Positions 8,001 to 16,201 are shown, numbered from the stretch's first letter. The stretch is DNA of 47,353 nucleotides from an uncultured Bacteroidales bacterium (GCA_902799655.1 CADCBH010000029.1:1-47353); one strand, 5' to 3'. Numbers and translations are program-made. The notes: a model not told the origin generated them from the sequence alone.

Positions 8001-8321
8001 ATGGCAAAGACAGTCATGTTGCAGCCTACAGCAACTAAAAAAAGTAGCACACAAGACGAGAAGCAGAAGAACCTTGAAACAATGGTTCAGTATGGCGAGG
8101 TTCTTAGCAACGAACTCATTGAGAAGTTATCACAGTATGGTAATTCCTATCAGGGATTATGCATCGAGACGTATGCCGTCTGCAAGGCGTATGCGGCTCT
8201 GAAGGTCATTGCACTGGATGCAGACTGGGATAATGAACCACTCTTTCAGAAACTGTTGCCTTGGTTCATCGACGAAGCAGAGGAGATGCTTGCAGAGGTG
8301 AAAAATGAGGAGAATGTTTAA
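8001..8321 (+). CDS. Small unknown acidic protein
   Basis: A 106-residue protein from ATG 8001. An earlier TTG at 7938 would place the start inside the promoter and hairpin, so it was not used. The N-terminus is basic and polar (about 1-25). The rest is helical and acidic, ending in EAEEMLAEVKNEE. No known domain is seen. It is followed after 21 bp by another unknown gene and belongs to the set leading into the VirE/DUF3987 ATPase, a context usual for mobile or phage-derived Bacteroidales loci. Confidence 0.6.
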   Translation: MAKTVMLQPTATKKSSTQDEKQKNLETMVQYGEVLSNELIEKLSQYGNSYQGLCIETYAVCKAYAALKVIALDADWDNEPLFQKLLPWFIDEAEEMLAEVKNEENV

Positions 8322-8342
8322 TCACTAAAAATAATAAGGTTT

Positions 8343-8813
8343 ATGAAGACTACAAATGACATTCAGAAAGAAGCCCTCGCTGCTCAGCAGGAAGGTGCTT
8401 GGTTAGAGGAACAGGAAGCAGAGAACAATCAGAACTCTGAACTGTGTAAGATGTTGCAACACCTGGCTCCTTGGATTGAGAAAACCAATGGTGAGGAATC
8501 CATCGGTTCGTGGGAAACCACTTTGGCTACCAAGATGATGGTGAAACTGTTAGAACTCTGGATGACTCAGGATAGCAGAGAGCATGTAAAAAAGATGCTT
8601 GAATACTATCACCCTCTGGATCGCAGTGCTATGGCGTATGCTCTGTTGGTCTATGTGATGACTGGTACAAAGATGACCTTCAAGAGTGCTATGGCTAACC
8701 AACACTATAAGACCATCTGCAAGATACTGAAGGAGGATATGCCGCAGCTGATGTTTGCAAACCACATGAAGTATATGATACGCAGGTATGGTCCCAAAAG
8801 AAGTAAGAAGTAA
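8343..8813 (+). CDS. Unknown helical protein
   Basis: A 156-residue protein of unknown function with an acidic N-terminus, many Met and Lys residues and a basic C-terminus (RRYGPKRSKK). The final codons run into an AAGTAAG tandem repeat (about 8801-8824), so the true C-terminus may have been altered by repeat growth. It has no signal peptide or membrane segment. It lies 21 bp after the previous gene on the same strand. Confidence 0.55.
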   Translation: MKTTNDIQKEALAAQQEGAWLEEQEAENNQNSELCKMLQHLAPWIEKTNGEESIGSWETTLATKMMVKLLELWMTQDSREHVKKMLEYYHPLDRSAMAYALLVYVMTGTKMTFKSAMANQHYKTICKILKEDMPQLMFANHMKYMIRRYGPKRSKK

Positions 8814-8930
8814 GAAGTAAGAACGTAATAACCGAGTCGGAGGAATGAGCGAGTGGGAAAGTATCCGGATAGAAATTGAGCTCAACTGAAAAACACATCG
8901 CTTTCCGAAGCTCACAAATTCGAATCGATT

Positions 8931-9263
8931 ATGAAAAAATACATTTTTGTTTTGAATGCCATCAGTGTGATGGCCAAGTTACTGAAAGAAAAGCGAGTAG
9001 AAGGTGTTCTGTTCATTGATGAGAACACAGGTAAGTTAACCTTTAAGGCGTACAACCGTCAGCCGCGAGTGCGCGAGAAAGACCGACTGATCAAGAAGTT
9101 GCCTTGGGGCTGGGTAAAGGAGTCGATGGAGCGTATCAAGGTGTTCGGCAGTTTTCCGAGGGACTTCTGCACAGCGCAGATTATCGGGCTGCTCAACGAG
9201 CACAACCAGGATGCGAAGAATGCGCTCATCGACAAGGAACTGGACTTAATCGAATTTTGTTAA
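8931..9263 (+). CDS. Unknown 110-residue protein near VirE-like ATPase
   Basis: A small basic protein with a hydrophobic start (KKYIFVLNAISVMAKLL) that looks more like a buried strand-helix than a signal peptide. Arg/Lys-rich segments follow around residues 40-75 (FKAYNRQPRVREKDRLIKKL), compatible with nucleic-acid binding. I do not recognise it. The gap of 117 bp upstream holds no other gene. It is followed after 18 bp by the next small gene. Confidence 0.55.
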   Translation: MKKYIFVLNAISVMAKLLKEKRVEGVLFIDENTGKLTFKAYNRQPRVREKDRLIKKLPWGWVKESMERIKVFGSFPRDFCTAQIIGLLNEHNQDAKNALIDKELDLIEFC

Positions 9264-9281
9264 ACCTTAAAAATCAATACA

Positions 9282-9569
9282 ATGGAAACATTAGTAACAA
9301 TCGTAGCGGTGGGCGCATACGCTGAGCGCCAGTATCAGAAGCAGGACGGCAGCTCTGAATACTTCAAGAGCCGTGGTGTGACAATGAAGCGTGGTGGTGA
9401 CGTGATCTATGGTGAGATGACTGGTGAACTGGCATCGAAGAACCGTGATACGCAGTTCCAGCAGGGTATGCCATACATCGTGAAGGGATTCTGGAAGCAT
9501 CGCACGTGGGGCGACTCGAGCGATCGCCATGAGAATATGTTCTACATAACGGACTTGCAGTCCTTATAA
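9282..9569 (+). CDS. Small beta-rich protein, possibly ssDNA-binding
   Basis: A 95-residue protein with alternating hydrophobic strands (TLVTIVAVGAYAER, VIYGEMTGELA, YIVKGFWKHRTW). The size and pattern would fit a small OB-fold or helix-destabilising protein, and its position before a primase/helicase-like VirE gene fits that idea. No diagnostic motif proves it. An AT-rich spacer with repeated TTGAAAATTGATAATT-like units follows at 9570-9600. Confidence 0.55.
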   Translation: METLVTIVAVGAYAERQYQKQDGSSEYFKSRGVTMKRGGDVIYGEMTGELASKNRDTQFQQGMPYIVKGFWKHRTWGDSSDRHENMFYITDLQSL

Positions 9570-9600
9570 TTGAAAATTGATAATTGATAATTGAAAATTA

Positions 9601-11952
9601 TGGGATTTTGAGAACATCGATAAGTATCGTGAGACGCATGATGCGGCACTCAAACGCAAACTGCCTGCTTTTATCTTCCAAGCCACGTTTGATGAAACCA
9701 CGTCGAAGGCTGGGAAATTGGGACGCTGGCGCAAGCAGGCTGCAACAAGGTTGACAGGACTCGTGGTGATGGATGTGGATCATGTGGATCCCAGGTCGAT
9801 TTGGCCCCCTAAGTTAGGGGGCGACAGGGGTCTGAACAATGGAAACTCTGGCGCTTCTTCAGACCCCCAACCCCCTAACTTAGGGGGCTTAGGCATTCTG
9901 CTCGTGTATGTGACACCAAGTGGCAAAGGTCTGAAGATAGTCTTCAAGGCCGACGCCAAGAAGGGTAATCTCATCGATAATCAACACGCGATGGCGAAGG
10001 TGCTTGGCGTGGAGGTTGATGAGAGCTGCAAGGACGCTAGTCGCATGAGCTTCATCTGCAAGGAATCGGATATTTTGTACATTGACAAGGAACTATTTAC
10101 TTATGAGAACAAAGAATTTGCTGAGAAATACGATGCTGAGTATAGGGCTGGTCATAGTGCTGACACTAAGCCTGCTGCTATGGCCAGTACGAGTGTTAAA
10201 CAGAGGCCTGCAGAAGGTGGGCAGGTGGACGTTGAGTCAGTACCGTTAAGTTTCAAGGGTATTCCTTACAGCGAGATTATCAGCGAGTGGTGGAAACTTA
10301 ATGGTGGGGAACCACAGGAGGGCGAAAGGAACGTGAAGTTGTACCAGTTGGCAGTGAACCTGAGGGCAATCTGCGACAACAACAAACAGCAGCTCTTGCA
10401 GATTATGCCTCGTCTAGGATTGGACGAGCAGGAACTCAGAAGCATCGTGGAGTCAGCCTGTAAGGAACCACCCAAAGGCTTGTCGAAGCCCATGCGCGAA
10501 ATCCTAGCCAAAAGGGCGCAAAAGGGTCAGACCCCTTTGTGCCCTCAGGAAGGGGACATGGATCAGCATTTGTGGGAGTGGGGTGAACGCATTGAGGCGA
10601 TGATGCCTGAATACCCGATATTGAGGGACATTTGCAAGGGACTGAAGCGCAACCAATATCCTGCGGCGCTGTTCGTTGGTGGAGGACTGTTGATGACACT
10701 GATGACAAGATGTACGTATCGTTTCTACCATCGTCCTGAGGAATTGCGCAGGCTCAATAACTCGACGCTGATTATTGGTGACCCTGCAAGCGGTAAGTCG
10801 TTTGCAACTCGACTGTTCAAACTCTTGGCGGCTCCTATGGTGGCAGCGGATAAGGCTGGTATTGCAGCCATCAACCGCTACAAGGAGGAAATGAAGACCA
10901 AGGGCGCGAACAAGGAGAAGCCGCAGAAGCCCAAGGCGTTGTTCAGAGTGCATCCGGCTCGAACCAGTAACGCGCAGTTCATTCAGGATATGGTGAATGC
11001 CGTGGAGGTGGTGGATGGTGAGGAGATGCAGCTGCACATGCTCACGTTCGACACTGAATTGGATAACACGCTGACCGTTCAAAAAGGCGGATCGTGGATT
11101 GATAAGCAGAGCCTGGAATTGAAGGCTTTTCACAACGAAGAGGATGGTCAGGCGTATTCGAATCTGGATTCTGTTGTACAGAATTTCTTCGTGACATGGA
11201 ACTATATCTATACGGGCACGCCCATTGCTTTGAAGAAGAAGGTGAATGAGCAGAACTTCGGTTCTGGACTCGCTACACGACTCACTTGTATTCCGTTGCC
11301 TAGCACCAACTTTGAGATGATGGAGCGCGAGAAGACAGTGGATTTTGAGAGTGATGATCGGCTGAAAGAATGGGCTTTCAAGTTGGATCGTGTAAAGGGG
11401 CTGCTGAGTCTCGATAAAATTGTAGATGAACTCTACGACTGGACGGCTCGCCGCATGGAGGATGCCAAAGAGAACGACTCCAAGGCCGATGAGATGCTCC
11501 TGAAACGTTGTGCCTATCACGGATTGAACTTTGCTGCGCCTTTCATTGTGATGCGTCATTGGACCTGCATCCATCAAGAGGGCAACTACTGGTGTGGTGA
11601 GTTCGAGACGGACGATGTAGATTGGAAACTCGCAGAGCTGATCGTGAACATCCAATATGCCTGTCAGCGTCATTACTTTGGGGCTTTGGCCGAGAAGTAC
11701 TTTGATGACCAAAAGCGTGACGTGTCGGCTAACTCACGTCGTAAGCCGAAGACCATCGAGGCGTTCAACCGTCTGCCTGAAGAGTTCACAGCCGAGGACA
11801 TTATGCGCTGCTTTGGACTGGAAGGTGAATCGTCGGCAAGAGGCCGTGCTCGCACATTGCTGGCAGACCATCTGGCCGTGAAGACTGGAGAATTTAAGGA
11901 CAACGGCAAGCTGAAAGCACTCTATCGCAAGACGGGAACGGTCATGCTATAG
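9601..11952 (+). CDS. VirE N-terminal (BT4734-like) / DUF3987 ATPase, start codon unclear
   Basis: The frame is open from 9595 and reads as a BT4734-like (VirE_N) domain, with LPAFIFQATFDE followed by LTGLVVMDVDHVD, then a DUF3987 P-loop ATPase with Walker A GDPASGKS (10777-10800) and an acidic Walker B-like segment (MLTFDTELD, about 11040-11066). Family members are found in mobile elements of Bacteroidetes and are thought to act on DNA during replication or transfer. There are two oddities. No in-frame ATG precedes the domain: ATG 9600 is one base out of frame (a single extra G would explain this), and TTG 9718 would cut into the domain. An 85-bp palindromic element (9804-9888) sits in frame inside the N-terminal domain. 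The rest is intact. Confidence 0.8.
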   Translation, partial: WDFENIDKYRETHDAALKRKLPAFIFQATFDETTSKAGKLGRWRKQAATRLTGLVVMDVDHVDPRSIWPPKLGGDRGLNNGNSGASSDPQPPNLGGLGILLVYVTPSGKGLKIVFKADAKKGNLIDNQHAMAKVLGVEVDESCKDASRMSFICKESDILYIDKELFTYENKEFAEKYDAEYRAGHSADTKPAAMASTSVKQRPAEGGQVDVESVPLSFKGIPYSEIISEWWKLNGGEPQEGERNVKLYQLAVNLRAICDNNKQQLLQIMPRLGLDEQELRSIVESACKEPPKGLSKPMREILAKRAQKGQTPLCPQEGDMDQHLWEWGERIEAMMPEYPILRDICKGLKRNQYPAALFVGGGLLMTLMTRCTYRFYHRPEELRRLNNSTLIIGDPASGKSFATRLFKLLAAPMVAADKAGIAAINRYKEEMKTKGANKEKPQKPKALFRVHPARTSNAQFIQDMVNAVEVVDGEEMQLHMLTFDTELDNTLTVQKGGSWIDKQSLELKAFHNEEDGQAYSNLDSVVQNFFVTWNYIYTGTPIALKKKVNEQNFGSGLATRLTCIPLPSTNFEMMEREKTVDFESDDRLKEWAFKLDRVKGLLSLDKIVDELYDWTARRMEDAKENDSKADEMLLKRCAYHGLNFAAPFIVMRHWTCIHQEGNYWCGEFETDDVDWKLAELIVNIQYACQRHYFGALAEKYFDDQKRDVSANSRRKPKTIEAFNRLPEEFTAEDIMRCFGLEGESSARGRARTLLADHLAVKTGEFKDNGKLKALYRKTGTVML
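9804..9888 (+). repeat. In-frame palindromic element inside the VirE-like gene
   Basis: The end repeats 9804-9821 and 9871-9888 are perfect 18-bp inverted copies. Each also contains its own palindrome (CCCCCTAA-G-TTAGGGGG). A second inverted pair lies inside: GTCTGAA at 9830-9836 and TTCAGAC at 9858-9864. The whole can fold as a cruciform. Its translation inserts a PPKLGG...PPNLGG stretch between VDPRSIW and LGILLVYVTPSGKG without breaking the frame. This resembles the coding-sequence palindromic elements known from Rickettsia. Confidence 0.75.
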
Positions 11953-11991
11953 TTTTCCCGTTTTGCCGTTTTCCCGTTTCGTTATGGAAAT
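11952..11991. repeat. Right copy of the island-flanking inverted repeat
   Basis: The reverse complement of 11952-11982 equals 129-159 except at one base, and the next ten bases match 105-114. It begins at the last base of the VirE-like stop codon. Confidence 0.6.
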
Positions 11992-12024
11992 TGAAACTTG
12001 AATCTTGAAATTTGAAACAAAAGT

Positions 12025-12438
12025 ATGTTACCAAGAGGAATCAGAAATAATAATCCACTGAATATCCGGAGAACGAAGGATCAGTGGCAGGGAATGAAGA
12101 AAGAGCAGACGGACGCAGCGTTCTGCCAGTTTGAGAACTTAGTGTATGGGTGGAGAGCAGCGTTCAAGCTGCTCACCCGTACCTACTACCACACGTACCG
12201 CCTCTATACCATCAGGGCTATCGTAACGAAGTGGGCGCCACCCAATGAGAACAACACGAAGGCGTATGTGGAGAATGTCAGTAGGTTGACAGGTATCCAT
12301 CCCGACGAGCCATTGGGCATCCCGTCGGAAAAGCCCTCGCGCTGGATAGCCCTCGGCGCAGCTATGGCGATACAGGAGAACGGTGTGACGTCTATCGACT
12401 GGTTCGCCATGTTGCGAGGGTGGGAGATGGCACGATGA
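12025..12438 (+). CDS. Phage-type lysozyme-like protein ('structural protein P5' family)
   Basis: A 137-residue protein beginning LPRGIRNNNPLNIRRT, followed by FENLVYGWRAAF and WAPPNENNT. This is the pattern of small phage muramidase/transglycosylase-like proteins often annotated as structural protein P5 in Bacteroidetes. It would cut or bind peptidoglycan. There is no signal peptide, so export would need lysis or another route. It follows the VirE/DUF3987 gene, a position where a cell-wall hydrolase is often found in Bacteroidales loci of this type. The start ATG follows an AT-rich spacer. Confidence 0.7.
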   Translation: MLPRGIRNNNPLNIRRTKDQWQGMKKEQTDAAFCQFENLVYGWRAAFKLLTRTYYHTYRLYTIRAIVTKWAPPNENNTKAYVENVSRLTGIHPDEPLGIPSEKPSRWIALGAAMAIQENGVTSIDWFAMLRGWEMAR

Positions 12439-12522
12439 TCGAGGAGTGAGGAGTGGGGAGTGAGGAGGAGGCTAATGGCTGATGTCAGATGGAAGATGGC
12501 TGAGGTATTAATGAATAATCAA

Positions 12523-12798
12523 TCATTTGTCATCATAATGCCCATAAGCAGAAAGCACATCTACGTAAATTTCGGTTTCGAAGATGCGATACACCAAACG
12601 ATGTTTCTTGGTAATCTGACGGCTCCAACGATTCTCTGGCTTACCCTTCAGTGGTTCGGGATGGCCAGTACCAGTTTGGGGATGATCTACAATCTCGTTG
12701 AGCAATTTGACGGCTTTCTTATAAGATGCGGGTTCGCTGCGCTTCAGTTTGGCAAGTCCCTCTTTAGCTTCAGGAGCATAAGTAATAGTGTATTTCAT
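12523..12798 (-). CDS. yoeB: Txe/YoeB-family mRNA-interferase toxin
   Basis: A 91-residue toxin from ATG 12798. The frame is open a few codons further up, but that would overlap the antitoxin. The C-terminal half carries the YoeB signature GTGHPEPLKG, RWSRQITKKHRLVYR and the closing SAYGHYDD. These contain the Glu, Arg and terminal His/Tyr residues used by YoeB to cut mRNA on the ribosome. Its start shares one base with the antitoxin stop (TGATG), so the pair is coupled with the antitoxin first. Confidence 0.92.
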   Translation of the reverse strand: MKYTITYAPEAKEGLAKLKRSEPASYKKAVKLLNEIVDHPQTGTGHPEPLKGKPENRWSRQITKKHRLVYRIFETEIYVDVLSAYGHYDDK

Positions 12799-13046
12799 CA
12801 GAGCGAATTTAGCCAAGCATTCATGTCGTCTTTATTTGTAAAGGTGATGCCTTTACCCTCAGCGATTTCTTTCTCTGCTTTATCTACACGAGCAAAGAAT
12901 TCTTCCTTTGTCATCAATGTGGAGTCTGCCTGCTTCTCAGCGACAAGTTTGCGCAGATATTTGGCTGCGCGTCTCAGCAGATTTTCATCATCTGCTATGA
13001 TGCTCATGTTGCGGAGCAGTTCGGCATTCATCTGTATTGTTGTCAT
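12798..13046 (-). CDS. Antitoxin partner of YoeB
   Basis: An 82-residue protein directly upstream of, and coupled to, the YoeB-like toxin. The N-terminus (MTTIQMNAELLRNMSIIADD) and a helical middle probably dimerise and bind the operator. The C-terminus (TKEEFFARVDKAEKEIAEGK...WLNSL) would wrap the toxin. The sequence is unlike classical YefM/Phd and is of a type frequent in Bacteroidetes without a well-known name. Confidence 0.8.
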   Translation of the reverse strand: MTTIQMNAELLRNMSIIADDENLLRRAAKYLRKLVAEKQADSTLMTKEEFFARVDKAEKEIAEGKGITFTNKDDMNAWLNSL

Positions 13047-13068
13047 ATCATTATAATCTTTTTCGTTG

Positions 13069-13099
13069 CAAAAATACGAATAATAACTGAAAAATCAAA
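13069..13099 (-). promoter_or_regulatory. Toxin-antitoxin promoter
   Basis: On the minus strand TTTG (13099-13096), 19 nt, then TATTTTTG (13076-13069), matching the Bacteroidetes consensus. The antitoxin start codon is 23 bases beyond. Confidence 0.7.
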
Positions 13100-13139
13100 A
13101 TAAATGATTGAAAAACTGAAAGTAAGTGTTTCATTTACC

Positions 13140-13167
13140 CGGCTCAAACCAGTAAGGATTTGAGCCG
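13140..13167. other. Perfect hairpin between divergent genes
   Basis: CGGCTCAAA (13140-13148) and TTTGAGCCG (13159-13167) form a 9-bp stem with a 10-nt loop, between the divergent toxin-antitoxin and panE promoters. It has no T-run on either side, so an operator or an insulating structure is as likely as a terminator. Confidence 0.4.
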
Positions 13168-13262
13168 AAAATGTTTGTGGGAGGAATTAATTACACAAAA
13201 CACGATGAAATACAAAAAAATAGTGTAACTTTGTCGCTGCAAATGAACAAATAGCGAAAAAT

Positions 13263-14174
13263 ATGAGATATGGAGTGATTGGCTCGGGTGCCATTGGAGG
13301 ATATTATGGAGCGAAACTGGCTCGCGCAGGACAGGAGCTGCACTTTCTGTTTCGTAGTGACTATGAGTATGTGAAACAGCACGGACTGCAGGTGGACTCC
13401 TGTGACGGATCGTTTCATCTGGATAACATCAACGCCTATCAGAATACGGAGGATATGCCGAACTGCGATGTGGTGCTGGTGTGCCTGAAGTCTGTGAACA
13501 ATGACAAACTGCAGACGCTGTTGCCACCATTGCTCCATGACAAGACGCTGGTAGTGCTCATTCAGAACGGCATTGGGGTGGAGGAGGATGTGCAGAAGAT
13601 GTTCCCCGAAGTGCAACTGGCTGCCGGACTGGCCTTTATCTGTTCGGCAAAGACCCAGCCCGGCGTTGTCAATCACCAGTGTTATGGCAGCATCAATCTG
13701 GCTAACTACTCCTGCAAGAACGAGGCGCAGATGCAGGCTGTCGTAGAAGAATTCCGACAGGCTGGCATCGAGACGGGTCTTGTAGAATATCATGAGGCAC
13801 GCTGGAAGAAGGCGGTGTGGAACATGCCGTTCAACGGTATGACGGTTGCCTTGCACACGCAGACGGACCAACTGCTGAAGAACGCGTCCACCCGTCAGCT
13901 GATTCGAGAACAGATGATGGAGGTGGTGCAGACTGCCCAGCACCTGGGTGTGAAGAACCTCGATGAAGCGTTTGTCGATAAGATGATAGAGACAACGGAT
14001 GCGATGACGCCGTATTCACCGTCTATGCGACTGGACTACGACTTCCACCGACGTATGGAGATATACTACCTCTACACCCGCCCCATAGAAATAGCCCGCG
14101 AGGCAGGCTGTCAGATGCCGAAACTGGAGATGCTGGAGGCAGAGCTACGTTTCCTGGAAGAATCGAAAATTTAA
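13263..14174 (+). CDS. panE: 2-dehydropantoate 2-reductase
   Basis: A 303-residue NADPH-dependent ketopantoate reductase of pantothenate (coenzyme A) synthesis. The N-terminal Rossmann motif GSGAIGGYYGAKLARAG (7-23) binds NADPH. QNGIG (about 102-106) and KKAVWNMPFN (about 182-191, with the family's catalytic Lys and Asn) match ApbA/PanE. Length is typical. A -7 box TAACTTTG at 13226-13233 lies 29 bases before the ATG. It is a single-gene unit. Confidence 0.92.
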   Translation: MRYGVIGSGAIGGYYGAKLARAGQELHFLFRSDYEYVKQHGLQVDSCDGSFHLDNINAYQNTEDMPNCDVVLVCLKSVNNDKLQTLLPPLLHDKTLVVLIQNGIGVEEDVQKMFPEVQLAAGLAFICSAKTQPGVVNHQCYGSINLANYSCKNEAQMQAVVEEFRQAGIETGLVEYHEARWKKAVWNMPFNGMTVALHTQTDQLLKNASTRQLIREQMMEVVQTAQHLGVKNLDEAFVDKMIETTDAMTPYSPSMRLDYDFHRRMEIYYLYTRPIEIAREAGCQMPKLEMLEAELRFLEESKI

Positions 14175-14202
14175 TCTATTTCATCTTATATCAAAAAAAA
14201 TG

Positions 14203-14228
14203 GCGCGGCACCGTGGTTGGTGTCGCGC
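14203..14228. terminator. Hairpin terminator between panE and the polymerase operon
   Basis: GCGCGGCACC (14203-14212) pairs with GGTGTCGCGC (14219-14228) with one G-T pair. An A8 run lies directly on its left, so on the minus strand the hairpin is followed by T8. That is a good rho-independent terminator for the leftward polymerase operon and may also serve panE. Confidence 0.7.
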
Positions 14229-14472
14229 TAATGTTTTCAAGTATACCAAATAGATGGCATTTGTTTTTTCGTACTCGATTCAACCTTCTTCTGGTTGATC
14301 GTCAGCTTCTCGATTTTTGGTTCTGGCTTTGTCTGCATAATTCTTTTAGGTTTTTAGGTTGCTACAAAATTAGGAAATATATTATAATAATGTTCCTGTA
14401 CAGAACAATTGTTAGGAAATATTAACATAATCCGATGGGTTGTTGTATTTCTATCCACAAAATATCCAAATA

Positions 14473-14679
14473 TTATTTCACTTCATATAATAACAGATCG
14501 TCATCGTTCTTTTCTTCAAACAGTTTCTCATTCTCCAGTGCCGACTCCTTGATGGACTCTTCGTAGCCCGTCAGGGCAGCAAAGGGTGCGAACTGGGCAG
14601 CACGGTTCCACATCGACATCTGAGGATGACGCTTCGACACGTGATGTGGCAGATTGATGATATCGTCGTAGTTGCTCAT
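14473..14679 (-). CDS. YolD-like small protein paired with Y-family polymerase
   Basis: A 68-residue protein with the signature MWNRAAQFAPFAALTGYEE (23-41), as in YolD-like proteins that accompany Y-family polymerases in Gram-positive bacteria and Bacteroidetes. Its ATG overlaps the polymerase stop codon, so the two are translationally coupled. Its role is not established; an accessory or regulator of translesion synthesis is inferred from the pairing. Confidence 0.75.
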   Translation of the reverse strand: MSNYDDIINLPHHVSKRHPQMSMWNRAAQFAPFAALTGYEESIKESALENEKLFEEKNDDDLLLYEVK

Positions 14680-16100
14680 GCTTTATGTCCTCCTATCTGT
14701 TTGTTACGGTCTTTGGCAGTGGCTCCCTCAGAGTAGTTGAGCCCACGGAGGATGGCATTCTTGCCAAAGCGCTGCTTGATTTTGAGTTGGGCTTCCTGCA
14801 TCCGTCGTTCCTTATCCAGACGGGCTTGTTCTTCCTGTTTCTGCTTTTCCAAAGCTTCGTAGTCGGTGAACAAATCCAACTGCTGGGGTGCTTCGTACTG
14901 GGCTGAAACGGCAGACTCGGGTACCACGCGGTTGACAGAGATATTCAGTCTGCGGATGAGCAGATCGGGATTGACCAATCGGTCAAAGAGTTCGGCAGCA
15001 GTTGTCATCATCAGGCGTGATGAAGACGTTGGTTTGTCGAAATTCGACGTGCCATGAGCATGCTTGGGAACGAGCTTTCCGTAATAGTTGGTAACGATTT
15101 CGCCATGATATTTGTCGCGTATCTCAGGACGCGTCAGGCACTCGGTATCATAGCCAACTGTCAGCACCATCTGATCTGTCACCATCCGCTTGGACACTAA
15201 GTTGAGAGCCATACCCTCAGCCATCTCCATGATGACTACACGGGCTTTCTGGAAGTTGTAGGGTTCCTGTAGCACCTGTCCGCTACTGAAGGAGTTGGTC
15301 TCAGGACGATAGGCTTTCACAGCCTCGATGGTACATGGTTCCCAACCCCAGGCGTGGTCTATCAGCAGTTCGGCATTCACGCCAAACAACTTATATAGCA
15401 CTTCCTCGTTCTGTTCTGAAAGACGGGCTATCTTGCCCATGGTGTCGATACCATAGATCGCCAGTTTGTTGGCAATACCTTTGCCCACACGCCAGAACTT
15501 GGTGAGGGGGCGATAGTCCCAGAGTTCGCGTCGGAACGTCATCTCATCGAGTTCTGCGATACGCACGCCATCCTTATCGGCAGGCATCTTCTTAGCCATG
15601 ATATCCATTGCTACCTTGCAGAGATACATATTGGTGCCAATGCCTGCTGTAGCCGTGATACCCGTTTGTTTCAGTACGTCGCGTATCATGGTCATAGCCA
15701 ACTCGTGGGCCGTCATCTTGTAGGTGCCAAGGTAGGCAGTGACGTCCATAAACACTTCGTCAATGCTATAGACGTGGATATCTTCAGGGGCGATGTACTT
15801 CAGATAGATGCTATACACCTTGCTGCTCACCTCGATATAGTGGGCCATGCGGGGTGGGGCAATGATGAAATCCACTCCGCGCGCTTTCTGATACACCTCG
15901 AACAGTCGGGCACGTCCACCAATGCCGTAGGCTTTCAGACTGGGCGACACAGCCAGACAGATCGTTTTCTCCGTCCGACTGACATCAGCCACCACCAAGT
16001 TTGCTGTCAGTGGGTCTAGCCCTCTGTCTACACACTCTACCGAAGCGTAAAACGACTTCAGGTCGATGGCTATATATGTCCGCTGTGCCTTATTTTCCAT
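14676..16100 (-). CDS. Y-family DNA polymerase (UmuC/DinB-like)
   Basis: A 474-residue translesion polymerase. The first metal-binding Asp lies in YIAIDLKSFYASVE (9-22), the second acidic pair in YSIDEVFMDV (about 105-114), and TAGIGTNMYLCKVAMD (about 146-161) follows. Two helix-hairpin-helix segments and a little-finger domain lie before a Gln/Glu/Lys-rich C-terminal tail (about 405-450). The tail and length suit the UmuC/ImpB branch more than short DinB. It would bypass DNA lesions, probably after damage. A leftward promoter sits at 16119-16151. I saw no recognisable LexA site. Confidence 0.9.
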   Translation of the reverse strand: MENKAQRTYIAIDLKSFYASVECVDRGLDPLTANLVVADVSRTEKTICLAVSPSLKAYGIGGRARLFEVYQKARGVDFIIAPPRMAHYIEVSSKVYSIYLKYIAPEDIHVYSIDEVFMDVTAYLGTYKMTAHELAMTMIRDVLKQTGITATAGIGTNMYLCKVAMDIMAKKMPADKDGVRIAELDEMTFRRELWDYRPLTKFWRVGKGIANKLAIYGIDTMGKIARLSEQNEEVLYKLFGVNAELLIDHAWGWEPCTIEAVKAYRPETNSFSSGQVLQEPYNFQKARVVIMEMAEGMALNLVSKRMVTDQMVLTVGYDTECLTRPEIRDKYHGEIVTNYYGKLVPKHAHGTSNFDKPTSSSRLMMTTAAELFDRLVNPDLLIRRLNISVNRVVPESAVSAQYEAPQQLDLFTDYEALEKQKQEEQARLDKERRMQEAQLKIKQRFGKNAILRGLNYSEGATAKDRNKQIGGHKA

Positions 16101-16118
16101 TGTTTTTGATTTCGGTTA

Positions 16119-16151
16119 CAAAGATACAAATAAGTGAGCAAAATCTCCAAA
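16119..16151 (-). promoter_or_regulatory. Promoter of the Y-family polymerase operon
   Basis: On the minus strand TTTG (16151-16148), 21 nt, TATCTTTG (16126-16119), then the ATG at 16100. Confidence 0.7.
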
Positions 16152-16201
16152 CAATTTTGGTTTTTTGTAGGGGCAAACATTTCATATGTATTCCCTCGAA
16201 A

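Noticed and set aside
8801-8824. AAGTAAG tandem repeat considered as a CRISPR-like or regulatory array
   Set aside because: Only about three 7-bp units and no spacers; a simple sequence repeat at a gene end.
10504-11712. 402-codon open frame antisense to the VirE-like gene
   Set aside because: A shadow of the GC-richer coding strand; its translation has no recognisable domain while the plus strand encodes a clear ATPase.
12460-13056. 198-codon plus-strand open frame across the toxin-antitoxin region
   Set aside because: It lies opposite two well-supported minus-strand genes with their own promoter.
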